A stretch of 64,000 nucleotides of DNA from a gamma proteobacterium L18 (GCA_000497835.1 KI547164.1:872093-936092); one strand, 5' to 3'; shown: positions 17,441 to 26,189, counted from the first letter of the stretch. Numbers and translations are program-made. Notes: a model not told the origin generated them from the sequence alone.

Positions 17441-17919
17441 TCGATTTGAACAGCACCGGCCAGGGCCTCGAAGGCTACGCGATGCTGACGGCGCAACTGG
17501 AATCGCTGCTTGCTGACGAGCGCGACTTCATCGCCAACGCCTCGCAGTTTTCGGCGTTCCTCTACAACTATGTGGATGACCTGAACTGGGCCGGCTTCTA
17601 TATCAACCGCAACGAAGAGTTGGTGCTGGGCCCGTTCCAGGGCCAGGTGGCCTGCGTGCGCATTCCGTTTTCCAAGGGCGTGTGCGGTGCGGCGGCAGCT
17701 ACCCGTGAAACCCAGCGCGTGGAAGACGTGCACGCGTTTCCCGGCCACATTGCCTGTGACAGTGCGTCGAACAGTGAGTTGGTGATTCCGTTGGTCAAGG
17801 ACGGGCGCCTGATTGGCGTGCTGGACCTGGACAGCCCCAGGCTTGCGCGCTTCAGCGAAGCGGATCAGGCGGGGATGGAGAAGATGGTGGAGATTTTCCT
17901 GCGTTCCACCGATTGCTGA
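17437..17919 (+). CDS. Free methionine-(R)-sulfoxide reductase (GAF domain)
   Basis: A 160-residue GAF protein of the fRMsr (E. coli YebR/MsrC) family, reducing free methionine-R-sulfoxide. Cys73, Cys83 and Cys107 have the same spacing as the three E. coli cysteines (84, 94, 118). The signature regions NWAGFYINRNEELVLGPFQG and HIACDSASNSELVIP are clear. It is translationally coupled to the ATPase gene (ATGA overlap). Confidence 0.9.
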   Translation: MIDLNSTGQGLEGYAMLTAQLESLLADERDFIANASQFSAFLYNYVDDLNWAGFYINRNEELVLGPFQGQVACVRIPFSKGVCGAAAATRETQRVEDVHAFPGHIACDSASNSELVIPLVKDGRLIGVLDLDSPRLARFSEADQAGMEKMVEIFLRSTDC

Positions 17920-17958
17920 GTTCCCTGTGGCGGCAACTGTCTTGAAACCGCGTCGCCT

Positions 17959-18020
17959 GCATCGCGACTAAAGTCGGCTCCTACACCGACCGTGGTAGGA
18001 GCCGGCCTTGGCCGCGATGC
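17959..18020. repeat. Imperfect inverted repeat, family G
   Basis: gcatcgcg...cggctcctac pairs with gtaggagccg...cgcgatgc around a small loop. It is the first of three different palindromes packed into the 332 bp between the fRMsr gene and the membrane-anchored protein gene, where no gene is seen. Confidence 0.75.
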
Positions 18021-18052
18021 AGACGAGGCGATCCTGTCGCAGCAACTGTCTA

Positions 18053-18141
18053 TGTGGGAGCGGGTTCTACCCGCGAAAAGCATGCCGCGGTATGCCAGGA
18101 CGTCCGCGTTATCTTCTTCGCGGGTAGAACCCGCTCCCACA
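18053..18141. repeat. REP palindrome pair, family A
   Basis: tgtgggagcgggttctaccc with cgcgaa following is matched by the inverted ttcgcgggtagaacccgctc ccaca. Other copies lie at 26093-26183 and 52838-52928, and the unit is embedded in the giant hairpin at 19763-20081. Confidence 0.9.
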
Positions 18142-18146
18142 GGGCG

Positions 18147-18233
18147 TGTAGCAGCCGAAGGCTGCGTCAGGTTAATGCGGTACAAGAGGTTGTACCGCGG
18201 CGCCTGTGACGCGGCCTTGCGGCCGCTGCTACA
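18147..18233. repeat. Inverted repeat, family F
   Basis: tgtagcagccgaaggctgcg at the left and gcggccttgcggccgctgct aca at the right form nested hairpins. A second copy is at 33857-33945 and a partial one at 55314-55341. Confidence 0.8.
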
Positions 18234-18251
18234 AGGATCGGGATTTACCGA

Positions 18252-19016
18252 TCAATCGTAGATAACCTTCTTCTTCCATTCGGGCTCGACTTCCTTCAGC
18301 CCTTCGGTCAATTCGTTGTGATCGTCTTCGGTGGGCGCGGTGCTGTCCAGCACCTGGGCGTTGGCGCGTGCCAGCAGCTTTTCCATGTACTTGAGCTGTT
18401 CCTGGTAAACCGCCGGTTCCGGCTGCTTGCGCAAATACTGCACGCCACGTTCGAACGCCAGCCGTGCCTGGCCTGGCTGCTCAGCCTGCAGCGCCGCCTG
18501 GCCCAGGTTGTTGAAGAACTCTATATGCAGCAGCACCAGGATATGGCGGATCTCGCGGATCCAGTGCTTGGCTTCGTTGGCGGGCAGAAAACCGTCCTGG
18601 GCGGCGCGGGTGACCTGGGCGTGCAAGGCTTCCAGTAGAAAGCGCACGTCCTTGGCCTTTACCTCGGTCTGGATCGGCACCGGGGCATTGGTGACCTTGA
18701 TGCCTTCGCCCTTGGCGATTTCGGCCTCCAGTTCCACCAGACGTGCCTTGACCCCGGCGTTGCCTTTGTCCTGGGACAGGATGCGCTGGTTGAGGTTGAG
18801 CTCCAGGCGCGTCAGCAGCAGCTTCAGCGCAGGGGTCATCAATTGCCCTGGAAAGGTTTCGGTGATTTCGCCGCAGCGGCGCAAGCGGTCGGCCAGCTCA
18901 TGCTTGAGCTTGGTCTTTTCCAGCTTGTTGTTCTCCACCACATTGTTCAGGTAACCGATGGCAATCAAAATAACGATGCCCGCTACTATAAGCAGGGTGA
19001 TCAGAAGTGGTGTCAC
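18252..19016 (-). CDS. Membrane-anchored hypothetical protein
   Basis: A 254-residue protein with one N-terminal membrane segment (about residues 3-21, TPLLITLLIVAGIVILIAIG) and a largely helical, charged cytoplasmic part, including coiled-coil-like stretches at about 30-50 and 80-110 and a TPR-like stretch around residues 165-225. I do not recognise a catalytic motif, and the function is unknown. The start is GTG at 19016, preceded by cgagg; the longer ATG reading enters the tRNA promoter region. The 3' side is bounded by three palindromes. Confidence 0.75.
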   Translation of the reverse strand: MTPLLITLLIVAGIVILIAIGYLNNVVENNKLEKTKLKHELADRLRRCGEITETFPGQLMTPALKLLLTRLELNLNQRILSQDKGNAGVKARLVELEAEIAKGEGIKVTNAPVPIQTEVKAKDVRFLLEALHAQVTRAAQDGFLPANEAKHWIREIRHILVLLHIEFFNNLGQAALQAEQPGQARLAFERGVQYLRKQPEPAVYQEQLKYMEKLLARANAQVLDSTAPTEDDHNELTEGLKEVEPEWKKKVIYD

Positions 19017-19180
19017 CGTGTAAGCCTCGTCGGGTTGTCTTCCATTTGAGTGTAGTGGCTTCGCCTCAGGCCGGATAGTAGCGTTTGCCCCGCAGGGCAG
19101 CCGCACGTTGCCTGACAGCGCCGCGCCAGTCAGGTTATCGGCAGGGAAGTCATTGATTTAAATAAATTTATCATTGGGGG

Positions 19181-19209
19181 TTGACGACTTCTCAAACCAC
19201 CCCTAGAAT
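19181..19209 (+). promoter_or_regulatory. Promoter of the tRNA array
   Basis: TTGACG (19181-19186) and TAGAAT (19204-19209) are 17 bp apart and are followed by the GC-rich discriminator gcgcgcc. This matches stable-RNA promoters under stringent control. Confidence 0.8.
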
Positions 19210-19270
19210 GCGCGCCACTTGCAGCGTAAAGCACACAGCGAAACGCAGCAGGGAGTGAATGCTGTAGCGT

Positions 19271-19346
19271 GTCCCCTTCGTCTAGTGGCCTAGGACACCG
19301 CCCTTTCACGGCGGTAACAGGGGTTCGAGTCCCCTAGGGGACGCCA
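19271..19346 (+). tRNA. tRNA-Glu (UUC), copy 1
   Basis: A 76-nt cloverleaf with acceptor GTCCCCT / AGGGGAC, anticodon loop CTTTCAC (anticodon TTC), T-loop ttcgagtc and encoded CCA. It is two bases upstream of the first tRNA-Gly. Confidence 0.97.
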
Positions 19347-19348
19347 AT

Positions 19349-19424
<76 letters not shown>

Positions 19425-19528
19425 TTTTTAAACAGTCTTGCTTTCGGGCGAGGCTGAGTGAAACCAGAACCCAGTCTTCGGACGCGGATCTGGGCACCGA
19501 AACACACACCATGTGTTCCGGGCAGCGT

Positions 19529-19604
19529 GTCCCCTTCGTCTAGTGGCCTAGGACACCGCCCTTTCACGGCGGTAACAGGGGTTCGAGTCCCCTAGGGGAC
19601 GCCA
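19529..19604 (+). tRNA. tRNA-Glu (UUC), copy 2
   Basis: Identical to copy 1 and preceded by the same bases agcgt. The 104 bp between the first Gly and this gene contain no promoter that I can see, so it is probably part of the same primary transcript. Confidence 0.97.
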
Positions 19605-19607
19605 TTT

Positions 19608-19683
<76 letters not shown>

Positions 19684-19694
19684 TATTCATCAAG

Positions 19695-19720
19695 AACGCC
19701 GCTCATTGAGCGGCGTTTTT
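19695..19720 (+). terminator. Terminator after tRNA-Gly copy 2
   Basis: Hairpin aacgccgctcattgagcggc followed by g and T5. The same terminator with identical flanks recurs after the third tRNA-Gly. Confidence 0.92.
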
Positions 19721-19762
19721 GTTTGTGCTGAAAAAAGCCACATGGCTCTGATGTCGAGCCTC

Positions 19763-20081
19763 CAAGGCTGGCAACGCCTATCCATCAGGCCATGGCACGT
19801 TGCAACAAAACGTGGGAGCGGGTTCTACCCGCGAAGCGCCGCGCGGGCGGCGCTCGATCTCGAGAACGCTAGAAAAGCGTCGACTGGCACTTGGTGGCCA
19901 TCATGCGATCTGTAGCCGCTTCCGCCAGGTCAAGGGATTGCGGTAGGGCCTGGGGGTGCATGCCTTGATTGTTTTGGCGCTCTCGAGATCGAGCGCCGCC
20001 CGCGCGGCGCTTCGCGGGTAGAACCCGCTCCCACGTTTGTTGCAACGTACCATGGCCTGTCAGATTGAGTTGCCAGCCTTG
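19763..20081. repeat. Giant inverted repeat with about 105-bp arms
   Basis: The left arm (19763-19869) and right arm (19977-20081) are inverted copies with few mismatches, joined by a 107-bp loop. From the outside inwards each arm carries caaggctggcaac, a segment aggccatgg, cgttgcaacaaa, the REP family A unit cgtgggagcgggttctaccc, then gccgcgcgggcggcgctcga and tctcgaga. No open frame or transposase gene is seen. It lies between two identical tRNA-Gly/terminator units. Confidence 0.9.
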
Positions 20082-20255
20082 TTTGCCCGCTTTAGATGGG
20101 TAGGGGGGATGTTTTTGGTAAGTGCGTGAAAAATTTCACTTTTTTTGAAAAAAGCACTTGCCAAGAAGCTCGAATGGCTTCAAAATCTGCCCCATCGAAA
20201 CGTTGATAAACATTAACGATTTCAACAAGATGGCTGCTATACGAAGTTGTCTTCT
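20082..20255. other. AT-rich leader of the third tRNA-Gly
   Basis: No gene is seen here. It contains a possible larger hairpin (ggtaagtgc at about 20117 with gcacttgcc at about 20154) holding an inner gtgaaa/tttcac pair and a T7 run. Upstream of the tRNA, tatacg (about 20239) could serve as a -10, but no good -35 was found. Confidence 0.4.
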
Positions 20256-20331
<76 letters not shown>

Positions 20332-20343
20332 AATTAAATCAAG

Positions 20344-20369
20344 AACGCCGCTCATTGAGCGGCGTTTTT
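20344..20369 (+). terminator. Terminator after tRNA-Gly copy 3
   Basis: Same hairpin as at 19695-19720, again preceded by tcaag and followed by gttttt gtttgt. Confidence 0.92.
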
Positions 20370-20392
20370 GTTTGTCCCGAGAAAAGTAATCC

Positions 20393-20422
20393 AAAAAAAA
20401 CCGCTCAGTGAGCGGTTTTTTT
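20393..20422 (-). terminator. Terminator of the fadE / PA2817-like transcript
   Basis: The palindrome ccgctcagtgagcgg is flanked by A8 and T7, so it can end transcription from both sides. On the minus strand it follows the PA2817-like gene. Confidence 0.9.
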
Positions 20423-20436
20423 CGGTTAGCGCGCCA

Positions 20437-20850
20437 TCAATGCTTGCTGCTGTCCTGCAGCGACATCGCCAGCAATTGCTTTTCCTGGTTCCAGTCAAAC
20501 GGTTCTTCGTTCTCTTCAGCCTCGAAGCGGCGCTCTTCCAAGGCCTGGTACAGGTCGATTTCTTCGTCTGGCATGTAATGCAGGCAATCACCGCCAAAGA
20601 ACCACAGCAGGTCGCGCGGGATCAGGTGGGCGATTTGCGGGTAGCGCTGGATGATCTGACACATCAGGTCCTGGCCCAGGTAAGCACTGGCGACCGGGTC
20701 GATGGGCAATTCCATGCGCAATTCGTCGTAGCGTTCCAGAAACAGCTCGTGGCTCTCTTCGGGTACCTGTTCGGCTTCACCCAGGGCGACCAGGATGCCA
20801 CGCAGGTGATCGAGCAGCACAAGCTGGTGGTCAATGTAAGGGGTGGCCAT
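20437..20850 (-). CDS. PA2817-like conserved protein
   Basis: A 137-residue acidic protein of unknown function, conserved in Pseudomonas directly downstream of fadE; I recall the P. aeruginosa counterpart as PA2817. It has no signal peptide, membrane segment or known catalytic motif. The middle reads IPRDLLWFFGGDCLHYMPDEEI. The start MATPYIDHQL is preceded by gaggacc; the 21-codon extension overlaps the region before fadE's stop. Role unknown. Confidence 0.8.
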   Translation of the reverse strand: MATPYIDHQLVLLDHLRGILVALGEAEQVPEESHELFLERYDELRMELPIDPVASAYLGQDLMCQIIQRYPQIAHLIPRDLLWFFGGDCLHYMPDEEIDLYQALEERRFEAEENEEPFDWNQEKQLLAMSLQDSSKH

Positions 20851-20909
20851 GTTGAAGGTCCTCTTGAGCAAAACGGGCGCGGGAGTATACGCGCCCGGGA
20901 TCAAGTGTG

Positions 20910-23357
20910 TCATCGCACGTGGCCTTCGCTGGCCTTGAGCTCCTCCTTGTCGAAGTCATCCACATCAATCACTTTGCGCCGCGCAGCTTCGGCCTTGCGC
21001 AGCGTCTGGGCTTCGCCGGCTTGCAGTACACCCGCCTCCAGCCCGGCATCGATCAGGCTCTGCTCGGGTAGTGGGGTGAACTGGCCGGCCTTGAAGGCCG
21101 CGTGAAGCTTCTTCTGCAGCGGGTCGCTGGCAGCCAGCAAGTCGCAGGCCACCTGCAGTGCGCCCACCGGGTCATCTGCGCCTTGCGGGCGGTAGCAACC
21201 GGCCAGCAGTTCTTCCAGGGCGGGATCGCCTTTCGCACGGCCGATCACGGCAGCCACTTCTGCATCCAGGCGGTCCGAGGGGCCGGTGTGGCGGCGGCCG
21301 AAGGGGAATACCACCACGCGCATCAGGCAGCCCAGGAGGCGGCTGGGGAAATTTTTCAGCAGTTCATCCAGCGCGCGCTCGGCCTGGCCCAGGCTTTCCT
21401 CCATGGCCCAGTGCACCAGGGGGCGCAAGTGCTCGGGTGAACTCAGGTCGTGATAGCGCTTGAGCGCCGCCGAGCCCAGGTACAGGTTGCTGAGCACATC
21501 CCCCAGGCGGGCGGACAGGCGCTCCCGCCGTTTCAGCTCGCCGCCCAGCAGCATCATGCTCAGGTCAGCGAGCAGGGCGAAGGCTGCGGCCTGGCGGTTG
21601 AGGGCGCGGAAATACCCCTGGCTGATGGCATCGCCCGGCGCGTGTTCGAAGCGCCCCAGCCCCAGGTTGAGCACGAAGGTACTGGCCGCGTTGCCGATGG
21701 CGAAACCGATGTGCTTGAGCAGCAGGGCGTCGAATTCCACCAGGGCGCGGTCCTTGTCCTCGCGGGCGGCCAGGGCCATCTCCTTGAGGACGAACGGGTG
21801 GCAGCGAATGGCGCCTTGGCCGAAGATCATCAGGTTGCGTGAAAGGATATTCGCACCTTCCACCGTGATGAAGATCGGTGCGCCCTGCCAGTTGCGGCCC
21901 AGGTAGTTGTTGGGGCCCATGATGATGCCCTTGCCGCCGTGCACGTCCATGGCGTGGCTGATGCACTCGCGGCCGCGCTCGGTGAGGTGGTATTTGAGAA
22001 TGGCCGACAGCACCGACGGCTTTTCCCCCAGATCCACGGCGTTGGCGGTGAGCATGCGCGCCGCGTCCATCATCCAGGCGTTACCGCCGATGCGGGCCAT
22101 GGCGGCTTGAATGCCTTCGAAGGCCGACAGCGGCACGTTGAATTGTTCGCGCACCTGGGTGTACTGGCCGGTGACCAGGCTGGTGTACTTGGCAGCGCCG
22201 GTCCCTACCGCCGGCAGGGAGATGGAGCGGCCCACCGAGAGGCAGTTCATCAGCATCATCCAGCCCTTGCCGAGCATGGCCTGGCCGCCGATCAGGTAGT
22301 CCAGCGGCACGAATACGTCTTTGCCCGAGTTGGGCCCATTCATGAACGCTGCGCCCAGGGGCAGGTGACGACGACCGATGGTGACGCCAGGGGTGTCGGT
22401 GGGGATCAGTGCCAAGGTAATGCCCAGGTCTTCTTCCTCGCCCAGCAGGTGGTCGGGGTCAAAGGCCTTGAAGGCCAGGCCCAGCAGGGTGGCGACCGGG
22501 CCCAGGGTGATGTAGCGCTTTTGCCAGTTCAGGCGCAGGCCGATGACTTCCTCGCCGTTCCATTGGCCTTTGCAGATGACGCCGGTGTCGGGCATGGCCC
22601 CGGCGTCCGAGCCTGCCAGTGGGCCGGTGAGGGCGAAGCAGGGGATGTCGTCACCGCGTGCCAGGCGGGGCAGGTAGTGGTTGCGCTGTTCATCGGTGCC
22701 GTAGTGCAGCAGCAGTTCGGCCGGGCCCAGGGAATTGGGCACCATGACGGTGGACGCCAGGTCGCCGCTGCGGGTGGCCAGTTTCATGGCCACCTGTGAG
22801 TGCGCGTAAGCGGAGAACCCTTTGCCGCCGAATTCCTTGGGGATGATCAGGGCGAAGAAACCGTGTTCCTTTATATGCGCCCAGGCGGCGGGCGGCAGGT
22901 CCAGGTCCTGGCCGATCTGCCAGTCGCTGACCATGGCGCACAGTTCTTCGGTGGGACCATCAATGAAGGCCTGCTCCTCGGCGGTCAGTTGCGCCTTGGG
23001 GTAGTCCAGCAGGGTGTTCCAGTCGGGGCGGCCGCTGAACAGCTGGCCGTCCCACCACACGGTACCGGCGTCGATGGCTTCGCGCTCGGTCTGGGACATG
23101 GGCGGCAGGGTGCGCTGGAACCAGCGAAACAAGGGGGCGGTGAACAGCTTGCGGCGCAGATCGGGTAATAGCAGGGGCAGGGCGCCGGCCGCAAGCACTA
23201 CCCAGAAGATCGCCAGCAGCCAGCCCGGCGTACGGCTGAACATGCCCATGGCCAGCAGGTACACGCCGATGATGGCCATGGCGGGCAGGGGCGCCATGCG
23301 GCGATGGGCCAACCAGGCGCTGCCGATGATCAGCACCACGATCCACAACAACAGCAT
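20910..23357 (-). CDS. fadE: Acyl-CoA dehydrogenase FadE
   Basis: An 815-residue acyl-CoA dehydrogenase of the long FadE type, which introduces the first double bond in fatty-acid beta-oxidation. Two or three hydrophobic segments (about 1-60) come first, then the N-terminal, middle (FALTGPLAGSDAGAMPDTG) and C-terminal dehydrogenase domains with AMDVHGGKGIIMGPNNYLGR, and finally the DUF1974 tail (about 540-800). Length matches E. coli FadE (814). A strong ribosome site, ggagg, precedes the start. Confidence 0.95.
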   Translation of the reverse strand: MLLLWIVVLIIGSAWLAHRRMAPLPAMAIIGVYLLAMGMFSRTPGWLLAIFWVVLAAGALPLLLPDLRRKLFTAPLFRWFQRTLPPMSQTEREAIDAGTVWWDGQLFSGRPDWNTLLDYPKAQLTAEEQAFIDGPTEELCAMVSDWQIGQDLDLPPAAWAHIKEHGFFALIIPKEFGGKGFSAYAHSQVAMKLATRSGDLASTVMVPNSLGPAELLLHYGTDEQRNHYLPRLARGDDIPCFALTGPLAGSDAGAMPDTGVICKGQWNGEEVIGLRLNWQKRYITLGPVATLLGLAFKAFDPDHLLGEEEDLGITLALIPTDTPGVTIGRRHLPLGAAFMNGPNSGKDVFVPLDYLIGGQAMLGKGWMMLMNCLSVGRSISLPAVGTGAAKYTSLVTGQYTQVREQFNVPLSAFEGIQAAMARIGGNAWMMDAARMLTANAVDLGEKPSVLSAILKYHLTERGRECISHAMDVHGGKGIIMGPNNYLGRNWQGAPIFITVEGANILSRNLMIFGQGAIRCHPFVLKEMALAAREDKDRALVEFDALLLKHIGFAIGNAASTFVLNLGLGRFEHAPGDAISQGYFRALNRQAAAFALLADLSMMLLGGELKRRERLSARLGDVLSNLYLGSAALKRYHDLSSPEHLRPLVHWAMEESLGQAERALDELLKNFPSRLLGCLMRVVVFPFGRRHTGPSDRLDAEVAAVIGRAKGDPALEELLAGCYRPQGADDPVGALQVACDLLAASDPLQKKLHAAFKAGQFTPLPEQSLIDAGLEAGVLQAGEAQTLRKAEAARRKVIDVDDFDKEELKASEGHVR

Positions 23358-23558
23358 ATTCAGTCCTCCATGATGACGAATGCGGCGTACTGCAACAGCG
23401 TAGACCGCTTGCCAGAGTAGTGACCCCCTTGAACCTCGGGAGTTCGTTGCAGGGTGTTATTGCCTGGTCCCACAACCTAACCCAAAAAAATCAGGCAGCA
23501 GCGCACGCCGATTCCTGACCAGGTAGTAGACTTCTCCCACATTCCCGTCAGGAGACTC

Positions 23559-24185
23559 ATGATGCTCAAGGTGTGGGGGCGAAAGAATTCGTCCAACGTG
23601 CGCAAGGTGCTGTGGTGCGCGGAAGAACTGCAGGTGCCGTATGAATCCATCAATGCCGGTGGCGCGTTCGGGGTGGTCAACGAGCCGACCTACCGCAGCA
23701 AGAACCCCAACGGTCGCGTGCCCATGGTCGAGGACGGCGAGTTGGTGCTGTGGGAATCCAACGCCATTGTGCGCTACCTGTGCGCACAGTACGGTGCCGA
23801 AGCGGGTTGGTACCCGGCCGATGCCGCCAAGCGGGCGCAGGCCGACAAGTGGATGGACTGGACCACCTCGTCCCTGGCCGACCCGTTCAAGCCGCTGTTC
23901 TGGGGCGTGCTGCGCACCCCGCCCGAGCAGCAGGACTGGGTGCAGATCAACGCCGCCCTCAAGGCCGTGCTCGACGTGCTGACCGTGGCCGACCAAGCTT
24001 TGGCCCACCAGCCGTACCTGTCCGGCAGTGAACTTGGCATGGGCGATATCCCGCTGGGCTCGTTCATCTACGCCTGGTTCGAAATGCCTATCGAACGCCC
24101 GCCGATGCCGCATCTGTACGCCTGGTACCAGCGCCTGCAAAGCCGCCCGGCCTACCGCAAGGCGGTCATGACCGCGTTGACCTGA
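23559..24185 (+). CDS. Glutathione S-transferase family protein
   Basis: A 208-residue GST. The N-terminal thioredoxin fold contains MLKVWGRKNSSNVRKVLWCA, with Ser-Ser-Asn as the likely glutathione contact, the cis-proline NPNGRVPMVEDG and the LWESNAIVRYL motif. The C-terminal all-alpha domain runs from about residue 88. Start at either of two adjacent ATG codons, after caggag. Substrate unknown. Confidence 0.88.
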   Translation: MMLKVWGRKNSSNVRKVLWCAEELQVPYESINAGGAFGVVNEPTYRSKNPNGRVPMVEDGELVLWESNAIVRYLCAQYGAEAGWYPADAAKRAQADKWMDWTTSSLADPFKPLFWGVLRTPPEQQDWVQINAALKAVLDVLTVADQALAHQPYLSGSELGMGDIPLGSFIYAWFEMPIERPPMPHLYAWYQRLQSRPAYRKAVMTALT

Positions 24186-24214
24186 TAAGTAATATCGATA
24201 TCCATCACTGTACA

Positions 24215-24256
24215 TGTGCGCCGAGTGCCAGCACCATTGGTCATGCCCGGCGCACA
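24215..24256. other. Hairpin between GST and the ABC transporter
   Basis: A 9-bp perfect stem, tgtgcgccg (24215-24223) with cggcgcaca (24248-24256), follows the GST stop. No T-run follows, so it is a weak terminator candidate. An AT-rich stretch after it (about 24275-24315) probably holds the transporter promoter. Confidence 0.45.
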
Positions 24257-24329
24257 TTGTGGTGCCCCAGGGCGTCTTTATTAAGGTTTATCGACCCTCC
24301 CTTTTTATTACTCGGTGCATGGTTTATCT

Positions 24330-25262
24330 ATGAGTTCTGCTCTGTCCATCCGGCAGCTGACCAAGACCTACGGCAACGGTTTCCAGGCCCTCAAGGGCAT
24401 TGACCTGGACGTGGCCGAAGGCGATTTCTTCGCCTTGCTGGGCCCCAACGGGGCCGGCAAGTCCACCACCATCGGCATTCTCTCCACCCTGGTGAACAAG
24501 ACCAGCGGCACGGTGAACATCTTCGGTCACGACCTGGACCGCGACCCGGCGGCACTCAAGCGCTCCATCGGCGTGGTGCCCCAGGAGTTCAACTTCAACC
24601 AGTTCGAGAAGACCTTCGACATCGTCGTCACCCAGGCGGGCTATTACGGCATCCCGCCGCGCCAGGCCAAGGAGCGCGCCGAGCAGTACCTGACCCAATT
24701 GGGCCTGTGGGACAAGCGCGACGTGCCATCGCGTTCGCTGTCGGGCGGCATGAAGCGCAGGCTGATGATTGCCCGGGCGCTGATCCACAACCCGCGCCTG
24801 CTGATCCTCGACGAGCCCACCGCTGGCGTGGACATCGAATTGCGTCGCTCGATGTGGAGCTTTCTCACCGAGCTGAACGAGAAAGGCACCACCATCATCC
24901 TCACCACCCACTACCTGGAAGAGGCCGAGCAGCTGTGCCGCAACATCGGCATCATCGATCACGGCACCATCGTCGAGAACACCAGCATGCGCAAGCTGCT
25001 GGGTACCTTGCACGTGGAGACCTTCCTGCTCGACCTGAAAGCTGACCTGGCTCAGCCGCCGATTCTGGACGGCTACCCCTGCCGACTGATCGACGGCCAT
25101 ACCCTGGAAGTGCAGGTGGACAAGCAGGTGGGCATCACCTCGCTGTTCGGCCAGCTGGCCCAGCAGCACATCGATGTGCTGAGCCTGCGCAACAAAACCA
25201 ACCGCCTGGAGGAGCTGTTCGTGTCCCTGGTCGAGAAAAACCTGGCGAAGGTGGCCGTATGA
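24330..25262 (+). CDS. ABC transporter ATPase, YadG-like
   Basis: A 310-residue ATPase subunit. Walker A GPNGAGKST is at residues 38-46, the signature is SLSGGMKRRLMIARAL, and Walker B is LLILDEPTAGVD, followed by the H-loop TTHYLEEAEQL. It pairs with the permease that overlaps its stop by 4 bp. Together they resemble E. coli YadG/YadH, an exporter whose substrate is unknown. Confidence 0.9.
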   Translation: MSSALSIRQLTKTYGNGFQALKGIDLDVAEGDFFALLGPNGAGKSTTIGILSTLVNKTSGTVNIFGHDLDRDPAALKRSIGVVPQEFNFNQFEKTFDIVVTQAGYYGIPPRQAKERAEQYLTQLGLWDKRDVPSRSLSGGMKRRLMIARALIHNPRLLILDEPTAGVDIELRRSMWSFLTELNEKGTTIILTTHYLEEAEQLCRNIGIIDHGTIVENTSMRKLLGTLHVETFLLDLKADLAQPPILDGYPCRLIDGHTLEVQVDKQVGITSLFGQLAQQHIDVLSLRNKTNRLEELFVSLVEKNLAKVAV

Positions 25263-26038
25263 GTTTCGAAGTCAAAGCCAACTGGGTGGCGCTCAACACC
25301 ATTGTCTACCGCGAAGTGCGCCGCTTCATGCGCATCTGGCCGCAGACCCTGCTGCCCCCGGCCATCACCATGGTCCTGTATTTCGTGATCTTCGGTAACC
25401 TGATCGGCCGACAGATCGGCGGCATGGGCGGCTTCAGCTACATGGAGTACATCGTGCCGGGGCTGATCATGATGTCGGTGATCACCAACTCCTATGGCAA
25501 CGTGGTATCGAGCTTCTTCGGCAGCAAGTTCCAGCGCTCCATCGAAGAGCTGATGGTGTCGCCGGTGTCGCCGCACATCATTCTCACCGGCTACGTGATC
25601 GGTGGCGTACTGCGCGGGTTGATGGTCGGCATCATCGTGACCTTGCTGTCGCTGTTCTTCACCCATCTGCAAGTGCATCACCTGGGCATCACCTTGCTGG
25701 TGGTACTGCTGACGGCGACGATCTTTTCGCTGCTGGGCTTTATCAACGCCGTGTTTGCGCGCAATTTCGACGATATCTCGATTATCCCGACCTTCGTGCT
25801 GACCCCGCTGACCTACCTGGGTGGCGTGTTCTACTCGATTACCCTGCTGCCGCCGTTCTGGCAGACCGTGTCGCTGGCCAACCCGGTGCTGCACATGGTC
25901 AACGCTTTCCGCTACGGCATTCTGGGTGTGTCGGATATCCGCATCAGCGTGGCGGTGGCGTTCATGGTCATTGCTACCATCGTGCTGTACATCGGCTGCG
26001 CTCGCCTGCTGGTCAGCGGCCGTGGTATGCGCTCCTGA
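25259..26038 (+). CDS. ABC-2 type permease, YadH-like
   Basis: A 259-residue inner-membrane protein with about six membrane segments and an ABC-2 permease layout; FSYMEYIVPGLIMMSVITNS and SIEELMVSPVSPHIIL are typical. It is translationally coupled to its ATPase (ATGA overlap). Start codon choice is fixed by that overlap. Confidence 0.9.
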   Translation: MSFEVKANWVALNTIVYREVRRFMRIWPQTLLPPAITMVLYFVIFGNLIGRQIGGMGGFSYMEYIVPGLIMMSVITNSYGNVVSSFFGSKFQRSIEELMVSPVSPHIILTGYVIGGVLRGLMVGIIVTLLSLFFTHLQVHHLGITLLVVLLTATIFSLLGFINAVFARNFDDISIIPTFVLTPLTYLGGVFYSITLLPPFWQTVSLANPVLHMVNAFRYGILGVSDIRISVAVAFMVIATIVLYIGCARLLVSGRGMRS

Positions 26039-26092
26039 TGTTGTAAATTGCCCTGCACGTACGCTGTGGGGGGTTCTATGGTGATGAACAAT

Positions 26093-26183
26093 CTGTGGGA
26101 GCGGGTTCTACCCGCGAAAAGAACACCGCGAAGTATCTGAAACACCACGGTGCTCTCTTCGCGGGCAGAGCCCGCTCCCACAG
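26093..26183. repeat. REP palindrome pair, family A
   Basis: Inverted copies of ctgtgggagcgggttctacc-type sequence separated by about 40 bp. It lies between the convergent ends of the ABC permease and the DUF2062 gene. Confidence 0.9.
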
Positions 26184-26189
26184 TGTCAA

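Noticed and set aside
19706..19915. A 69-codon frame within the left arm of the giant inverted repeat
   Set aside because: It is contained in repeat sequence, lacks a ribosome site and has no protein-like features.
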